Assembly: GCF_013033515.1 (NCBI RefSeq)
Contig: NZ_WQEG01000006.1
Coordinates: 248,001 to 312,000, forward strand
Origin: Ruegeria sp. HKCCA6707
GTDB taxonomy: Bacteria; Pseudomonadota; Alphaproteobacteria; Rhodobacterales; Rhodobacteraceae
Length of the DNA: 64,000 nucleotides
Reading direction: 5' to 3'
Made by a program: the position numbers and the translations under genes. The notes below the pieces were generated by a model. That model saw only the letters and a program-made list of their open reading frames with translations. It ran no database searches and was not told where the DNA came from. How positions within the stretch are numbered: position 1 is the first letter of the stretch; every line of letters begins with the position of its first letter. Below, piece after piece: positions 18,555 to 27,348 of this stretch.

Positions 18555-18842
18555 ATGTCGCGCCGTTGCGAACTGACCGGAAAAGGCCCGATGACTGGCA
18601 ACAATGTCAGCCACGCCAAAAACAGAACTCGTCGTCGTTTTCTGCCGAATCTGAATGACGTTACGCTGCAGTCGGAAACTCTGGGCCGTGGCGTCAAGCT
18701 GCGCATTTCCGCTGCTGCACTGCGCTCTGTCGATCACCGCGGTGGTCTGGACGCGTTCCTGGCGAAAGCCAAGGATGATGAGCTGTCGGCAAACGCACTG
18801 AAAGTGAAAAAGGAAATCGCCAAGGCGCAAGCTTCGGCGTAA
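18555..18842 (+). CDS. rpmB: 50S ribosomal protein L28
   Basis: A 95-residue ribosomal protein with the diagnostic N-terminus [11 protein letters not shown] and the [19 protein letters not shown] segment. AGGAAG lies just upstream of the ATG. It is monocistronic, followed after 25 bases by a strong intrinsic terminator. Confidence 0.97.
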   Translation: MSRRCELTGKGPMTGNNVSHAKNRTRRRFLPNLNDVTLQSETLGRGVKLRISAAALRSVDHRGGLDAFLAKAKDDELSANALKVKKEIAKAQASA

Positions 18843-18867
18843 ACCATTTCGTTTCATCGAGATTTTG

Positions 18868-18901
18868 GCCCCGTACCTGCTGGTGCGGGGCTTTTTCTTT
18901 T
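18868..18901 (+). terminator. Rho-independent terminator of rpmB
   Basis: A ten-pair stem (GCCCCG-t-ACC paired with GGT-g-CGGGGC, one G-T pair), a TGCT loop, then TTTTTCTTTT. This is a classical intrinsic terminator in the rpmB orientation. Confidence 0.9.
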
Positions 18902-18964
18902 GATCGGTCGACTCTCTGGATCGTGCTCCAAAAGGATCGTTTGATCGCGTCTGTGAAGATGTTC

Positions 18965-18993
18965 ACATAACAAAGGGGGAATGTTTGTTATGT
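18965..18993. promoter_or_regulatory. 10-bp perfect inverted repeat, candidate operator
   Basis: ACATAACAAA and TTTGTTATGT flank a 9-base spacer (GGGGGAATG). It lies about 250 bases upstream of the copper-related pair and about 30 bases upstream of a candidate small ORF. No T-run follows, so it is more likely a protein-binding site than a terminator. The regulator is unknown. Confidence 0.45.
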
Positions 18994-19023
18994 TTGCTCA
19001 AATTCTAGAAGCGGAGACAGCCG

Positions 19024-19173
19024 ATGCCCTTCAAGTCCCTTGATTTTCTAACTCACGTTCCCGTTTTTGTCGGACAAGCGATCAGCAGGTGTATTCGGAT
19101 GCAACAAAGGGTTAATCGTCGGCATGTCAGTCTGACGACCCATGCTGCCAAGGACCCACAGTTCGACGCTTGA
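19024..19173 (+). CDS. Possible small protein of 49 residues
   Basis: ATG preceded by GCGGAGACAG, an acceptable Shine-Dalgarno. The translation begins MPFKSLDFLTHVPVFVGQ and becomes basic (RCIRMQQRVNRRHVSL). No family is recognised. It sits between the inverted repeat at 18965 and the copper pair. It could be spurious. Confidence 0.25.
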   Translation: MPFKSLDFLTHVPVFVGQAISRCIRMQQRVNRRHVSLTTHAAKDPQFDA

Positions 19174-19239
19174 CGCAACGCCGCAGGTCGCGATTGTTGC
19201 TTGTCACCGGAATTCGTTTCCGCGTAATCCCTGTCGGAA

Positions 19240-19590
19240 ATGAAGACGCGGTGTCACACAGTGTTAGCCTTTGTTCTGTCGCTGACGGTCATCTTGACCG
19301 GTCAGGGAGTGGCAGCGTCACGCGGTGTGGACCATTTGGCAGGCCAAATGGTGCTGTGCACAGGCGCTGGTCCTGTTGTTGTCTATGTCGACAAAGACGG
19401 GCAACCCACACAGGCGCCGCACTACTGCCCGGACTATGCGCTAACCCTTTTGGGCGCGATCTTTACCGCGCATCCTGAACTGCCCGAAGCGCCCGACGTT
19501 GCACGCGATTTCGTTCCCAGCCATGCTCAGAACCTGATCGTAGTGCGGGTTCTGTGCAGCCTGGCCCGGGCGCCTCCTGTTTTTGTCTGA
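19240..19590 (+). CDS. Small exported protein paired with a copper chaperone
   Basis: A 116-residue protein with a signal peptide (residues 1-26, cleavage near GVAAS). The mature part has C40 in MVLCTG and H61-Y-C63 in HYCPDY, a spacing like the DUF2946-type copper-associated proteins. It is followed 44 bases later by a PCu(A)C chaperone, so a periplasmic role in copper binding or cytochrome oxidase metallation is likely. Family membership is not certain. It may be a new small partner of PCu(A)C. Confidence 0.65.
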   Translation: MKTRCHTVLAFVLSLTVILTGQGVAASRGVDHLAGQMVLCTGAGPVVVYVDKDGQPTQAPHYCPDYALTLLGAIFTAHPELPEAPDVARDFVPSHAQNLIVVRVLCSLARAPPVFV

Positions 19591-19634
19591 TTCTACGGAT
19601 ATTCAAAGACAGAAATAAAGACAGGAGCAGCGCT

Positions 19635-20120
19635 ATGACGCTCAAATCCACAGTTCTGGTCGCGATGGCCAGTTTTGCCCTTGCCACAACCGTCGCAGCC
19701 GAAAGCAGTATCAAGGTTGACGATTCCTATGCCCGGTCGTCGGGCGCAACCGCCAAGGCTGGGGCAGCCTTCATGATGATCGTCAATGATGGCGACACGG
19801 CTGATCGATTGATCGGTGTAAGATCAGAGGCGGCAGCTCGGGTGGAGTTACACACGCATGAGGTGGATGACAACGGCGTGGCCCGGATGATGGAGGTCGA
19901 AGAGGGCTTTGAGATACCGGCGGGGGAAAGCCATGCGCTTGAACGTGGCGGGGATCACGTGATGTTCATGGGGCTGACCCAGCCTTTCGAACAGGGCGTA
20001 CGTGTTCCGGTAACACTGATCTTTGAAAACGCGGGAGAAATTGACATCGAGATCCCGGTTGATCTTGAGCGGAAAGCAGACCCTGGTCACGGGGATGGCC
20101 ATGGAGCGCATTCACATTAG
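19635..20120 (+). CDS. Periplasmic copper chaperone PCu(A)C
   Basis: DUF461 copper chaperone that delivers Cu(I) to the CuA or CuB site of cytochrome oxidases. A 22-residue signal peptide precedes the cupredoxin-like domain. The Cu(I) motif H-x10-M-x21-H-x-M is exact: H75, M86, H108, M110. A histidine-rich tail (HGDGHGAHSH) adds a possible Cu(II) site. The start at 19635 follows AGGAG. It is the second gene of the copper pair. 161 residues is typical. Confidence 0.93.
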   Translation: MTLKSTVLVAMASFALATTVAAESSIKVDDSYARSSGATAKAGAAFMMIVNDGDTADRLIGVRSEAAARVELHTHEVDDNGVARMMEVEEGFEIPAGESHALERGGDHVMFMGLTQPFEQGVRVPVTLIFENAGEIDIEIPVDLERKADPGHGDGHGAHSH

Positions 20121-20137
20121 AGAAACGCCTGTCTTCG

Positions 20138-20189
20138 GGCCGCTTAAGCGGCCGTCATCCATGCGTCAGACCGGGCGTTGCCCGGTCTG
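20138..20189. other. Two hairpins between convergent genes
   Basis: GGCCGCTTAAGCGGCC (20138-20153) is a perfect palindrome; CAGACCGGGC-gtt-GCCCGGTCTG (20167-20189) is a perfect 10-bp stem-loop. They separate the PCu(A)C and HdeD genes and may end both transcripts, but neither has a T-run. Confidence 0.55.
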
Positions 20190-20207
20190 ATCCGCCTATG
20201 AAATTGG

Positions 20208-20816
20208 TCAGCGATTGACCGTTTTTATGCCCACCCGGTCACTTGCGCGCTTGAAGCGGGCCGTCAGCCAGAACATCACTGCAGCGATGGCAAGCGCAGC
20301 AAGTGCGATGGCCCAACCCAGCGCCACAAGGCCAATGCCGGGCGCGAACAGCAACAGCAATCCAATTGACAAAGCCGCGAAGCCAGAATTGCGCATGGCG
20401 TTCCGCTGCGGGTCACGCTCATGCATTTGTCGCCAGGCGGCCAGAGATCCGATCCCGATGATCAGCGCCCAGGCACCAAGCAGGAAGAAAGCGAGCTTTG
20501 CGGCCCCTTCCGGCCAAATCAACAGGATCAGGCCAATCACGATAGCACCAATCCCGACGCCACCAACCAGCCCGCGCCGACCAAATCCCAGCAGCGTGAG
20601 GCCACCATCGAGGATCAGCAGCAGCCCGACCAGCCGCAAAAGCATCGAAATGCTGCCACCCGGCCAAAAGAGTGCCGCAATGCCAACGCAGGCGGCCAGA
20701 ATGCCTCGTATAAGGAACGTCCACCATAGCTCGCCCAACTGTGCGCTCAACGCTTCGCGCGTGGCAAAGCTGTCGTCGTCGACAATCTCGCCTTGTTTGG
20801 GGTCTGTGTCGGTCAT
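20208..20816 (-). CDS. HdeD/DUF308 family membrane protein
   Basis: A 202-residue inner-membrane protein with a short acidic N-terminal tail and six predicted membrane helices in three repeated hairpins, the DUF308 arrangement of E. coli HdeD. HdeD is linked to acid resistance at high cell density; the role here is not established. It converges on the copper chaperone gene. Confidence 0.85.
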   Translation of the reverse strand: MTDTDPKQGEIVDDDSFATREALSAQLGELWWTFLIRGILAACVGIAALFWPGGSISMLLRLVGLLLILDGGLTLLGFGRRGLVGGVGIGAIVIGLILLIWPEGAAKLAFFLLGAWALIIGIGSLAAWRQMHERDPQRNAMRNSGFAALSIGLLLLFAPGIGLVALGWAIALAALAIAAVMFWLTARFKRASDRVGIKTVNR

Positions 20817-20884
20817 GGTAGGTCCTCGGGTTATGTCAAATCCAGCATAGCCTATGCTGCCCGGTTGCGTCTGCAGTGTTCTTG

Positions 20885-21581
20885 TCAGCGTCTGTCCAGT
20901 AATTCATCCACCCAAAGGGGAACGATTTCGGTGGCGGGGCCAAACCGCCTTGCGTTGAAATGCGCCGCTCCGTCTGACGGCTCCAGGTTCAGTTCAAGCG
21001 TATGGGCCCCTGCAGCTGCGGCCTCGTGTACGAAGGCGGCGGCGGGATAGACCTGACCCGAAGTGCCGATCGCAACAAAGAGCGCGGCATTGGCCAGATG
21101 CTGATAGATCGTGTCCATGTGATAGGGCATTGCGCCAAACCAGACCACATCTGGCCGCCCTTTCGGCGCCGCGCAAGCCGGGCAGGGCTCATCAACGGCC
21201 ATTTCAGTCGGAGCCGTCCAGCGGTGGCCGCAAGCCGCACATAGTGCTCCGGCCAATGTGCCGTGCATATGCAGGACGTCCTGAGCACCGCCTGCCTCAT
21301 GCAGGCTGTCGACATTCTGGGTCACCAGAACAACATCGCCAGGCCAGTCCCGCTGCAACCGCGCCAGCGCCTTATGGGCTGCGTTGGGTTCTACGCCAGC
21401 GGCTTGCTGACGGCGCGCGTTGTAAAAGCCGTGAACGAGGGCAGGGTTGCGCGCAAACGCCTCGGGCGTCGCCACATCTTCGATCCGGTGTTGCGCCCAC
21501 AGGCCGCCTTCATCGCGAAAAGGTGCTAAGCCCGCTTTCGGCAGAAATACCTGCTCCGGTCAGAATGACGATCTTTTCCAT
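20885..21581 (-). pseudogene. cobB: Sir2 family NAD-dependent deacylase, frameshifted
   Basis: Sirtuin that removes acyl groups from lysines using NAD. The ATG at 21581 has AGGAG upstream and opens MEKIVILTGAGISAESGLSTF, the NAD-binding GAGIS region. The frame then hits TGA because of an extra T in a run of four (plus-strand A's, 21518-21521). The next frame carries the rest: TQNVDSLHEAGG, the MHG catalytic histidine and a CAAC/CPAC zinc site. With one base removed the gene would be 231 residues, normal for the family. Either a true mutation, a phase-variable tract or a sequencing error. A GTG at 21475 could at best yield a protein lacking the NAD loop. Confidence 0.85.
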
Positions 21582-21609
21582 GCCTGCTCCTCGGGGTACA
21601 TCTTGGCGC

Positions 21610-22053
21610 ATGACACACCGTATCCTTTTCGTCTGTTTGGGCAATATCTGCCGGTCGCCTGCCGCCGAGGGCGTATTTCGCGCCGGTGCGCCGCATCATG
21701 TGACTGATAGTGCAGGAACTTCGGGTTGGCATATTGGTGATCCACCGTATGAGCCGATGCAACAGGCGGCGCGTGCGCGCGGGTTCGACCTGAGCGATTT
21801 GCGGGCGCGGCAGTTCGAGCCTGCGGATTTCGACCGGTTCGATCTGATCATCGCCATGGATGACAACAACCTGAACGATATCGAAGCGCTGCGCCCGCGC
21901 GGAAACGAAACGTCCGTGCGCCTGTTCACCGATTTTGCACCACAGACCGGAGCCGATCATGTGCCCGATCCGTACTACACGCGTGACTTTGATGGCGCGC
22001 TGGACTTGATCGAGGCGGCAGCAGACGGCCTGATCGCGCATCTTAAAGGCTAG
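21610..22053 (+). CDS. Low-molecular-weight protein-tyrosine phosphatase
   Basis: A 147-residue phosphatase. The catalytic loop is C9-LGNIC-R15-S at the N-terminus, and the general acid is D120 in PDPYY. Bacterial members act on tyrosine kinases of polysaccharide export or on arginine phosphate; the substrate here is unknown. It is divergent from the broken sirtuin gene (28-base gap), and its stop overlaps the LysR gene's stop by four bases. Confidence 0.93.
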   Translation: MTHRILFVCLGNICRSPAAEGVFRAGAPHHVTDSAGTSGWHIGDPPYEPMQQAARARGFDLSDLRARQFEPADFDRFDLIIAMDDNNLNDIEALRPRGNETSVRLFTDFAPQTGADHVPDPYYTRDFDGALDLIEAAADGLIAHLKG

Positions 22054-22991
22054 CTCATCACCTTCAGTTCTTCGCGAAGCCAGGGCAGCTGCGCGATGGC
22101 CGGGTCGATGATCTGGCTGCGCATCAGGCGGCGGATCATGTCTGCAATCTCTTGCGGTACCTGATCGGACCAGTCGGTGCGGGTGAAAAGCGAAATCGTG
22201 CGCGAAAACGCACCAAACGGGGCCGGATGGGCCGAAAGCCCCTCGTGGAACCGCGCGGCGCGCATATAGCCCAGAGGCGTGGTGATCGCCCAACCCAGAC
22301 CGCGCGCCACCATGGCCATCAAGGCCAAATGCGAGCCGATCTCGAACCGTTCCTCGAACTCAAGCTGTTGGCGGGCCAGATGGCCTTCGATCTGACGGCT
22401 GATCAGCTGCTCGCGGGCGTACCTCAGAAAAGGCAGGGTCTGAACCGGATCATCCGCGCCTTTTGGCGCAACCAGAATGAATGGATCTTGGACCAGAGGG
22501 TATTCGATCACGCCTTCCAGCACCTCGCCGCTATGGGCGGACACTGCCAGATGTAGACGCTGCGCTTCAAGTTCGGCAAACAGATCCAGGCTGGGCAGGG
22601 TTATCAGCTTGAATTTCGACCGCGTCAGGTTATCGGCCAACAGGGTGGCTAGACGCGGGGTCAGGTCATTGTCGAAATCATCGATCAGCCCGATAGACAG
22701 CGTGGCCAGGTGGCCCAGATCCATCACCGTCAGCTCGCTCTGCGCCATTTGCAGCTCGGCCAGAACCGCCTCGGCCCGGGTCAGAAAGCTGCGCCCAGCC
22801 TGGGTCAGGCGCATCGGACGTCGCGCGTGATCGACCAGATCAGTGCCCAACGCCTTTTCCAGATTGCGCAATTGCTGGCTGACCGAAGGCTGGCTGAGTC
22901 CGGTGATCTCGGCCGCCTGCGCCACCGATCCCGTTCGCGCCAAGGCCTCGAACACTTCGAGCCCGCGCAGGGTCACCCCTTTCATCACCAT
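22050..22991 (-). CDS. LysR-type transcriptional regulator
   Basis: A 313-residue regulator: winged helix-turn-helix at residues 4-63 (GSVAQAAEITGLSQPSVSQQLRNLEKALG) and a periplasmic-binding-protein-like effector domain from about residue 92. The effector is unknown. No divergent gene lies close to its start, so the usual neighbour clue to its target is missing. ATG 22991 is used; an ATG two codons later is equally good. Confidence 0.93.
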   Translation of the reverse strand: MVMKGVTLRGLEVFEALARTGSVAQAAEITGLSQPSVSQQLRNLEKALGTDLVDHARRPMRLTQAGRSFLTRAEAVLAELQMAQSELTVMDLGHLATLSIGLIDDFDNDLTPRLATLLADNLTRSKFKLITLPSLDLFAELEAQRLHLAVSAHSGEVLEGVIEYPLVQDPFILVAPKGADDPVQTLPFLRYAREQLISRQIEGHLARQQLEFEERFEIGSHLALMAMVARGLGWAITTPLGYMRAARFHEGLSAHPAPFGAFSRTISLFTRTDWSDQVPQEIADMIRRLMRSQIIDPAIAQLPWLREELKVMS

Positions 22992-23056
22992 CGCCGATCC
23001 CTTTCACTGCGCCTTTTCTGAGGCGCAGGGCGGGCCAGGTCAAGGATTGACAGGGG

Positions 23057-23365
23057 TTAGCCGCAGATCGCCTGCGCCATCTGGCCGAAATTCTGATAGC
23101 GATCCCACAGCGCATCATCGCGCGCGGTTTGCGACATCTTCAGCTGCTGCGCCTGATGCGGGTCTTCGAACCATTTCGAGACCTTTTTCTGATCGCTGCG
23201 CGTCAGCGCCTGATCGGCCACGCGCTGAATGCAAGAGCACCGATCCCGCGTCGCCGCCTCACGATCCGATGCCAAACACGCCTGCTTGATCTGCGCCGCG
23301 TTCACAACCGGTGCCACAGACACCAGCGATACCGCACAACATGCTGTTAAGAGGAACTGTTTCAT
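23057..23365 (-). CDS. Small exported Cys-containing protein
   Basis: A 102-residue protein with a signal peptide (MKQFLLTACCAVSLVSVAPVVNA) and mature sequence QACLASDREAATRDRCSCIQRVAD. This is a small conserved Rhodobacteraceae family, sometimes labelled arginine transporter without functional support. The cysteines (CSC and a terminal CG) may form disulfides. Function unknown. Confidence 0.8.
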   Translation of the reverse strand: MKQFLLTACCAVSLVSVAPVVNAAQIKQACLASDREAATRDRCSCIQRVADQALTRSDQKKVSKWFEDPHQAQQLKMSQTARDDALWDRYQNFGQMAQAICG

Positions 23366-23682
23366 ACTCGAGCCTCGTTTTTGCCTGCCCGGACGGGTCT
23401 TATGCCCCTCTCGGTCTGCGGCGGAGTATGAATCAAACGGGGGAGCGGATCAATTGGGTGGTTCGAAATTGTGATTGCATGAGTCGGAAGCACTCCGCCC
23501 CTTAGGCCGGGTTTCACAAGGAGCTGGTTGGGACGTCTGCTGCCGTCTTAGGCCCGCGCGCGTCGCTGGGAAAAAGACGTTCCAAGAAGCCACGAAGGCA
23601 TCCCGGAACTGCCAACATTTTGAAGCCGAATTAGGGGAAGGCGCAGTCTAAATTCGCTAGCCTTTTGGCAGTAAGCCTACGC
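23366..23682. other. Intergenic region with one repeat copy
   Basis: No gene recognised. It holds one copy of a palindromic repeat (23579-23609) that recurs at 29060. Confidence 0.5.
23579..23609. repeat. REP-like palindromic repeat, copy 1
   Basis: GTTCCAAGAAGCCACGAAGG followed by an imperfect return arm ending CCCGGAAC. The first 18 bases match the element at 29060-29089 with one difference. Confidence 0.5.
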
Positions 23683-24342
23683 TCAGTACCGTGGGCGCGT
23701 AATGGCATACAACATTTCTTTGAAGCCGTCGCGAAACTGATTTGCTCGGTCAGCCATTGTTGTCTTAACTCTGACCCGGACCTCAACACCTTGAGGGGCT
23801 GCTCGCCTTTCGCTTACAGTGATCATAAAACGGATTTTTTGCTTGCGATTGAACCGGTCCGTTAGGTGGGCCTCCAATTTGCGCGATTGTCCTTTTTCTA
23901 CAATGGTTTCACTTTTTTCACTGTCGTTGGCCGAGGTGCCAACAAAATGGTGAACGCGTCCCTGGTGTACACCGCATACGATCAGATCGCGACGTTCAGT
24001 AACTTCAATTGTCTGTTTGATTAGCTTGTTATCCGGTTCGTCTCTCCATCTCATGTTAGCCAATGTCTTACCTGCTTTTGGATCGTACATCCAAGCCGTC
24101 GCGTCTATGAGTGGATTGCGATCTATCGTGAACCCGAGAAAACTTGGACTGTTCACTATTCCAATCGAGTGCTTGCTGAACTGTGCGTCGCCGCCGCTCA
24201 TGCAGCCATTTGCCCTTATTTTAGGGCGGTACAGGCGGTTCCGAAAAACTGCCAGAAACGCCGTTACAATGGTGCCCAACCAAAAATCACCTGACTTTAA
24301 TGCATCGCCGAAAAAAGTATTAATATCGCCCAGAAAACCCAT
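23683..24342 (-). CDS. Unknown accessory protein with N-terminal membrane anchor
   Basis: A 219-residue protein I do not recognise. Residues about 19-36 (FWLGTIVTAFLAVFRNRL) form one membrane helix; the rest is soluble and beta-rich, with a basic C-terminus. GAGG lies seven bases upstream of the ATG. The gene is visibly richer in A+T and in rare codons than its neighbours, suggesting recent gain. It lies between a small exported protein gene and lepA. No enzymatic motif is seen. Confidence 0.6.
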   Translation of the reverse strand: MGFLGDINTFFGDALKSGDFWLGTIVTAFLAVFRNRLYRPKIRANGCMSGGDAQFSKHSIGIVNSPSFLGFTIDRNPLIDATAWMYDPKAGKTLANMRWRDEPDNKLIKQTIEVTERRDLIVCGVHQGRVHHFVGTSANDSEKSETIVEKGQSRKLEAHLTDRFNRKQKIRFMITVSERRAAPQGVEVRVRVKTTMADRANQFRDGFKEMLYAITRPRY

Positions 24343-24503
24343 TTTGCTACCTCAGCTACTATTTGATGCGAAGAACCCACTCAAATTTACCCAAGCTTTC
24401 GCTTCATATTGTGAGTCTTAACTTTGCAAAATTCAAATACCTAACGCAGACCAACGCTTTGCCTGCTTGACCAACCCACGATTCCTCTACATATCCCCAA
24501 CCC

Positions 24504-26303
24504 ATGACAGACCTCGTTCATATCCGCAATTTCTCCATCGTCGCGCATATCGACCATGGTAAATCCACCCTTGCTGACCGGCTCATCCAAGAGACCGGAA
24601 CGGTGCAGGATCGCGACATGAAGGAACAGCTGCTCGACAGCATGGATATCGAGCGCGAGCGCGGCATTACCATCAAGGCCAACACGGTGCGCATCGACTA
24701 TTCCGCCGATGATGGTGAGAAATATGTGCTGAACCTGATCGACACCCCCGGCCACGTGGATTTCGCCTATGAGGTCAGCCGGTCCATGCGCGCGGTTGAG
24801 GGCTCTTTGCTGGTGGTGGACTCGACCCAAGGGGTTGAGGCGCAGACGCTGGCGAATGTGTATCAGGCCATCGATGCCGATCATGAGATCGTGCCGGTGC
24901 TGAACAAGATCGATCTGCCTGCATCCGATTGTGACCGCGTCGCCGAACAGATCGAGGATGTGATCGGCATCGATGCGACCGACGCCATTCAGGTCAGCGC
25001 CAAGACGGGGCAGGGTATCCACGAGACGCTTGAGGCCATCGTCACCCATCTGCCCGCGCCGCAAGGCAATCTGGACGCGCCGCTCAAGGCGATGCTGGTG
25101 GATTCGTGGTATGACGCCTATCTGGGCGTGATCGTTCTGGTCCGTATCATGGACGGGACGTTGAAAAAGGGAATGCGGGTCAAGTTCATGTCGAACGGCA
25201 CCCTGCACCATGTCGACCGCGTCGGCGTCTTCCGGCCCGAGATGGAGATGGTCGACGGCCTGGGCCCCGGTGAGATCGGCTTTCTGACGGCCTCGATCAA
25301 ACAGGTCCGCGACACCCGCGTGGGCGATACGATCACCAATGACCGCAACGGGGCGGAACAGGCCCTGCCGGGCTTCAAACCCGCGCAGCCGGTGGTGTTC
25401 TGTGGCCTCTTCCCGGTGGACTCGGCCGAATTTGAAGACCTGCGCGACGCGATTGAGAAGCTGGCGCTGAACGACGCCTCTTTCAGCTTTGAAATGGAGA
25501 CCTCGGCGGCGCTGGGTTTTGGCTTCCGCTGCGGCTTTCTGGGCCTGCTGCACCTTGAGGTCATCCGCGACCGGATCGAGCGTGAGTATAATATCGAGCT
25601 GATTACAACCGCGCCCAGCGTGATCTATCACGTCTATATGAAAGACGGCGAGATGATCGAGCTGCACAACCCCGCCGATATGCCGGATCTGTCCAAGGTC
25701 GACCACCTGGAAGAGCCGCGTATCAAGGCGACCATTTTGGTGCCCGATGAATATCTGGGTGACGTGCTGAAACTCTGCCAGGATCGCCGCGGTATCCAAC
25801 TGGACCTGACCTATGCGGGCAGCCGCGCCATGGTCGTCTATGACCTGCCCCTGAACGAGGTGGTGTTCGACTTCTATGACCGGCTGAAATCGGTGACCAA
25901 GGGTTATGCCTCGTTTGATTACCAGATGACCGGCTATACCGAGGATAATCTGGTCAAGATGTCGGTGCTGGTGAATGATGAGCCGGTCGATGCGCTGTCG
26001 ACCATGGTGCATCGCGACCGGGCCGAGATGCGGGGCCGGGCGATGTGCGAAAAGCTCAAAGACCTGATCCCGCGCCACATGTTCAAAATCCCGATCCAGG
26101 CCGCCATCGGAGGCAAGGTCATCGCCCGCGAGACCCTCTCGGCGCTGCGCAAGGACGTGACGGCGAAATGTTACGGCGGTGACGCGACACGGAAGCGGAA
26201 GCTGCTGGACAAGCAGAAAGCGGGGAAAAAGAAGATGCGCCAGTTCGGGAAAGTGGATATCCCGCAGGAGGCGTTTATTAGCGCCTTAAAAATGGACAGC
26301 TAA
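24504..26303 (+). CDS. lepA: Elongation factor 4 (LepA)
   Basis: Ribosomal GTPase, 599 residues. G1 is AHIDHGKST (14-22), with [14 protein letters not shown] and NKID for the other G motifs. The diagnostic LepA C-terminal domain includes [23 protein letters not shown]4 influences initiation and back-translocation. It appears monocistronic here (often with lepB elsewhere) and is flanked by two AT-rich accessory genes. Its last codons form the 5' arm of its own terminator. Confidence 0.97.
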   Translation: MTDLVHIRNFSIVAHIDHGKSTLADRLIQETGTVQDRDMKEQLLDSMDIERERGITIKANTVRIDYSADDGEKYVLNLIDTPGHVDFAYEVSRSMRAVEGSLLVVDSTQGVEAQTLANVYQAIDADHEIVPVLNKIDLPASDCDRVAEQIEDVIGIDATDAIQVSAKTGQGIHETLEAIVTHLPAPQGNLDAPLKAMLVDSWYDAYLGVIVLVRIMDGTLKKGMRVKFMSNGTLHHVDRVGVFRPEMEMVDGLGPGEIGFLTASIKQVRDTRVGDTITNDRNGAEQALPGFKPAQPVVFCGLFPVDSAEFEDLRDAIEKLALNDASFSFEMETSAALGFGFRCGFLGLLHLEVIRDRIEREYNIELITTAPSVIYHVYMKDGEMIELHNPADMPDLSKVDHLEEPRIKATILVPDEYLGDVLKLCQDRRGIQLDLTYAGSRAMVVYDLPLNEVVFDFYDRLKSVTKGYASFDYQMTGYTEDNLVKMSVLVNDEPVDALSTMVHRDRAEMRGRAMCEKLKDLIPRHMFKIPIQAAIGGKVIARETLSALRKDVTAKCYGGDATRKRKLLDKQKAGKKKMRQFGKVDIPQEAFISALKMDS

Positions 26304-26318
26304 AAGCTGGCCATTTTT
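26288..26318 (+). terminator. Intrinsic terminator overlapping the lepA stop codon
   Basis: AAAAATGGACAGCT, loop AAA, AGCTGGCCATTTTT: a stem with one A-G mismatch ending in five T. The left arm encodes the last residues of LepA. Confidence 0.75.
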
Positions 26319-26531
26319 ACGGCGGGTGGGCCAAAGCGGTTGGCGCAGCCAACTGCGTGCCCGCGCGGTGAGGATAGGGACGCGGGTTAGCTCTTTCCCT
26401 CGCTTGGCTCCTTCTGTGTGGCCTAAAGCATTGATCATTAAATCAACCTCTGTGGTGGAAGCCCTTCTGGGGATTGAAAACAACCCAAGGGCAGCTAAGC
26501 TGCTAGAAAATTTCTGCTTCTGGTAGTTTAA

Positions 26532-27302
26532 ATGACCTACGGTGAATTCGAAGTATATGATCCAAGTGCTCCGCCTGAATTGGACCTCAGTTGGAGCGGC
26601 AAAAAGAAAGCCAAGGAAATTGTCGATTGGCTGGCGCTTGAATTTCAAGACTTTGGCGATTTCGATTTTGTCGATCTAGTTAGCGAACATGTGTTCGAGA
26701 ATTTTGACGAACTTCAATCGAGCGTTTGGGACCAGGCAAGTTCGAGCCGCGAAACAGTCCTAGAATACTTCGGAAACTCCATCTTGGCCAATCAATTGGA
26801 CGAGGTAGTTCAAGCCGTTGAGGATCATTTTGAAGGCGAGCTATTCCCCGCTGATCATCGCATCTATCTAGATGTATCTGAAGATGGCGAAGATGAGCAG
26901 ATCGAGTTTTCGGATACCGAACTCGCTCAATCCATTGTTGAGGACATACCGAGCATTTTGGAGCTCTTGTCTGTTGTGCGCAGCGATATTCCTGAAAGTC
27001 TCGGACACAACCAAGGTCCTGATTTCCTTCTGAAAGACGACGAACTTCAAAGGTTAGAAGAGCGTCTCATAGCGCTCAAAACTTCACTGAGATCGCCAAG
27101 TGAGCAGACTGACGAGTTGATAGTTGAAACCGGTGAAGGATTTCAAAAAGTCGGATCAAAGCTGGCCGCACATGTCGGCGAAATGACTAAGATTTCGACA
27201 CTGAAATTTGCTGAAAAATTTGGCGAAAGCACTGGAACATGGGCAGGTAGGGCGGCGATCCTTGTTATCTTCGGTGAGAGGTTGCTTCAATTGTTGTTGT
27301 GA
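26532..27302 (+). CDS. Unknown acidic protein with GHNQGP motif
   Basis: A 256-residue protein, strongly acidic and mostly helical. GHNQGP occurs at residues 158-163; similar GHNxPP/GHNQGP motifs occur in many uncharacterised proteins of alphaproteobacterial mobile elements. The C-terminus (AAILVIFGERLLQLLL) is a short hydrophobic helix that could sit at the membrane. Base composition is more A+T-rich than lepA. The ribosome-binding site is weak. No enzymatic motif is recognised. Likely acquired cargo; function unknown. Confidence 0.65.
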   Translation: MTYGEFEVYDPSAPPELDLSWSGKKKAKEIVDWLALEFQDFGDFDFVDLVSEHVFENFDELQSSVWDQASSSRETVLEYFGNSILANQLDEVVQAVEDHFEGELFPADHRIYLDVSEDGEDEQIEFSDTELAQSIVEDIPSILELLSVVRSDIPESLGHNQGPDFLLKDDELQRLEERLIALKTSLRSPSEQTDELIVETGEGFQKVGSKLAAHVGEMTKISTLKFAEKFGESTGTWAGRAAILVIFGERLLQLLL

Positions 27303-27328
27303 CATCAGTGAAAAATTCCGACCCACCC

Positions 27329-27348
27329 GCCCGGCGGCACCGCCGGGC
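27329..27348. other. GC-rich hairpin after the GHNQGP gene
   Basis: GCCCGGCGG-ca-CCGCCGGGC, a perfect 9-bp inverted repeat in otherwise non-coding DNA (27303-27518). No T-run adjoins it on the plus strand. Confidence 0.45.

Larger units (their letters stand above)
18902..19239. other. Intergenic region before the copper pair
   Basis: It contains a long perfect inverted repeat (18965-18993) and one candidate small ORF (19024-19173), listed separately. No other coding signal or RNA gene is recognised. Confidence 0.5.

Noticed and set aside
24441..26078. 545-codon frame on the minus strand
   Set aside because: Fully antisense to lepA; the product is rich in His, Arg and Gln and matches no family.
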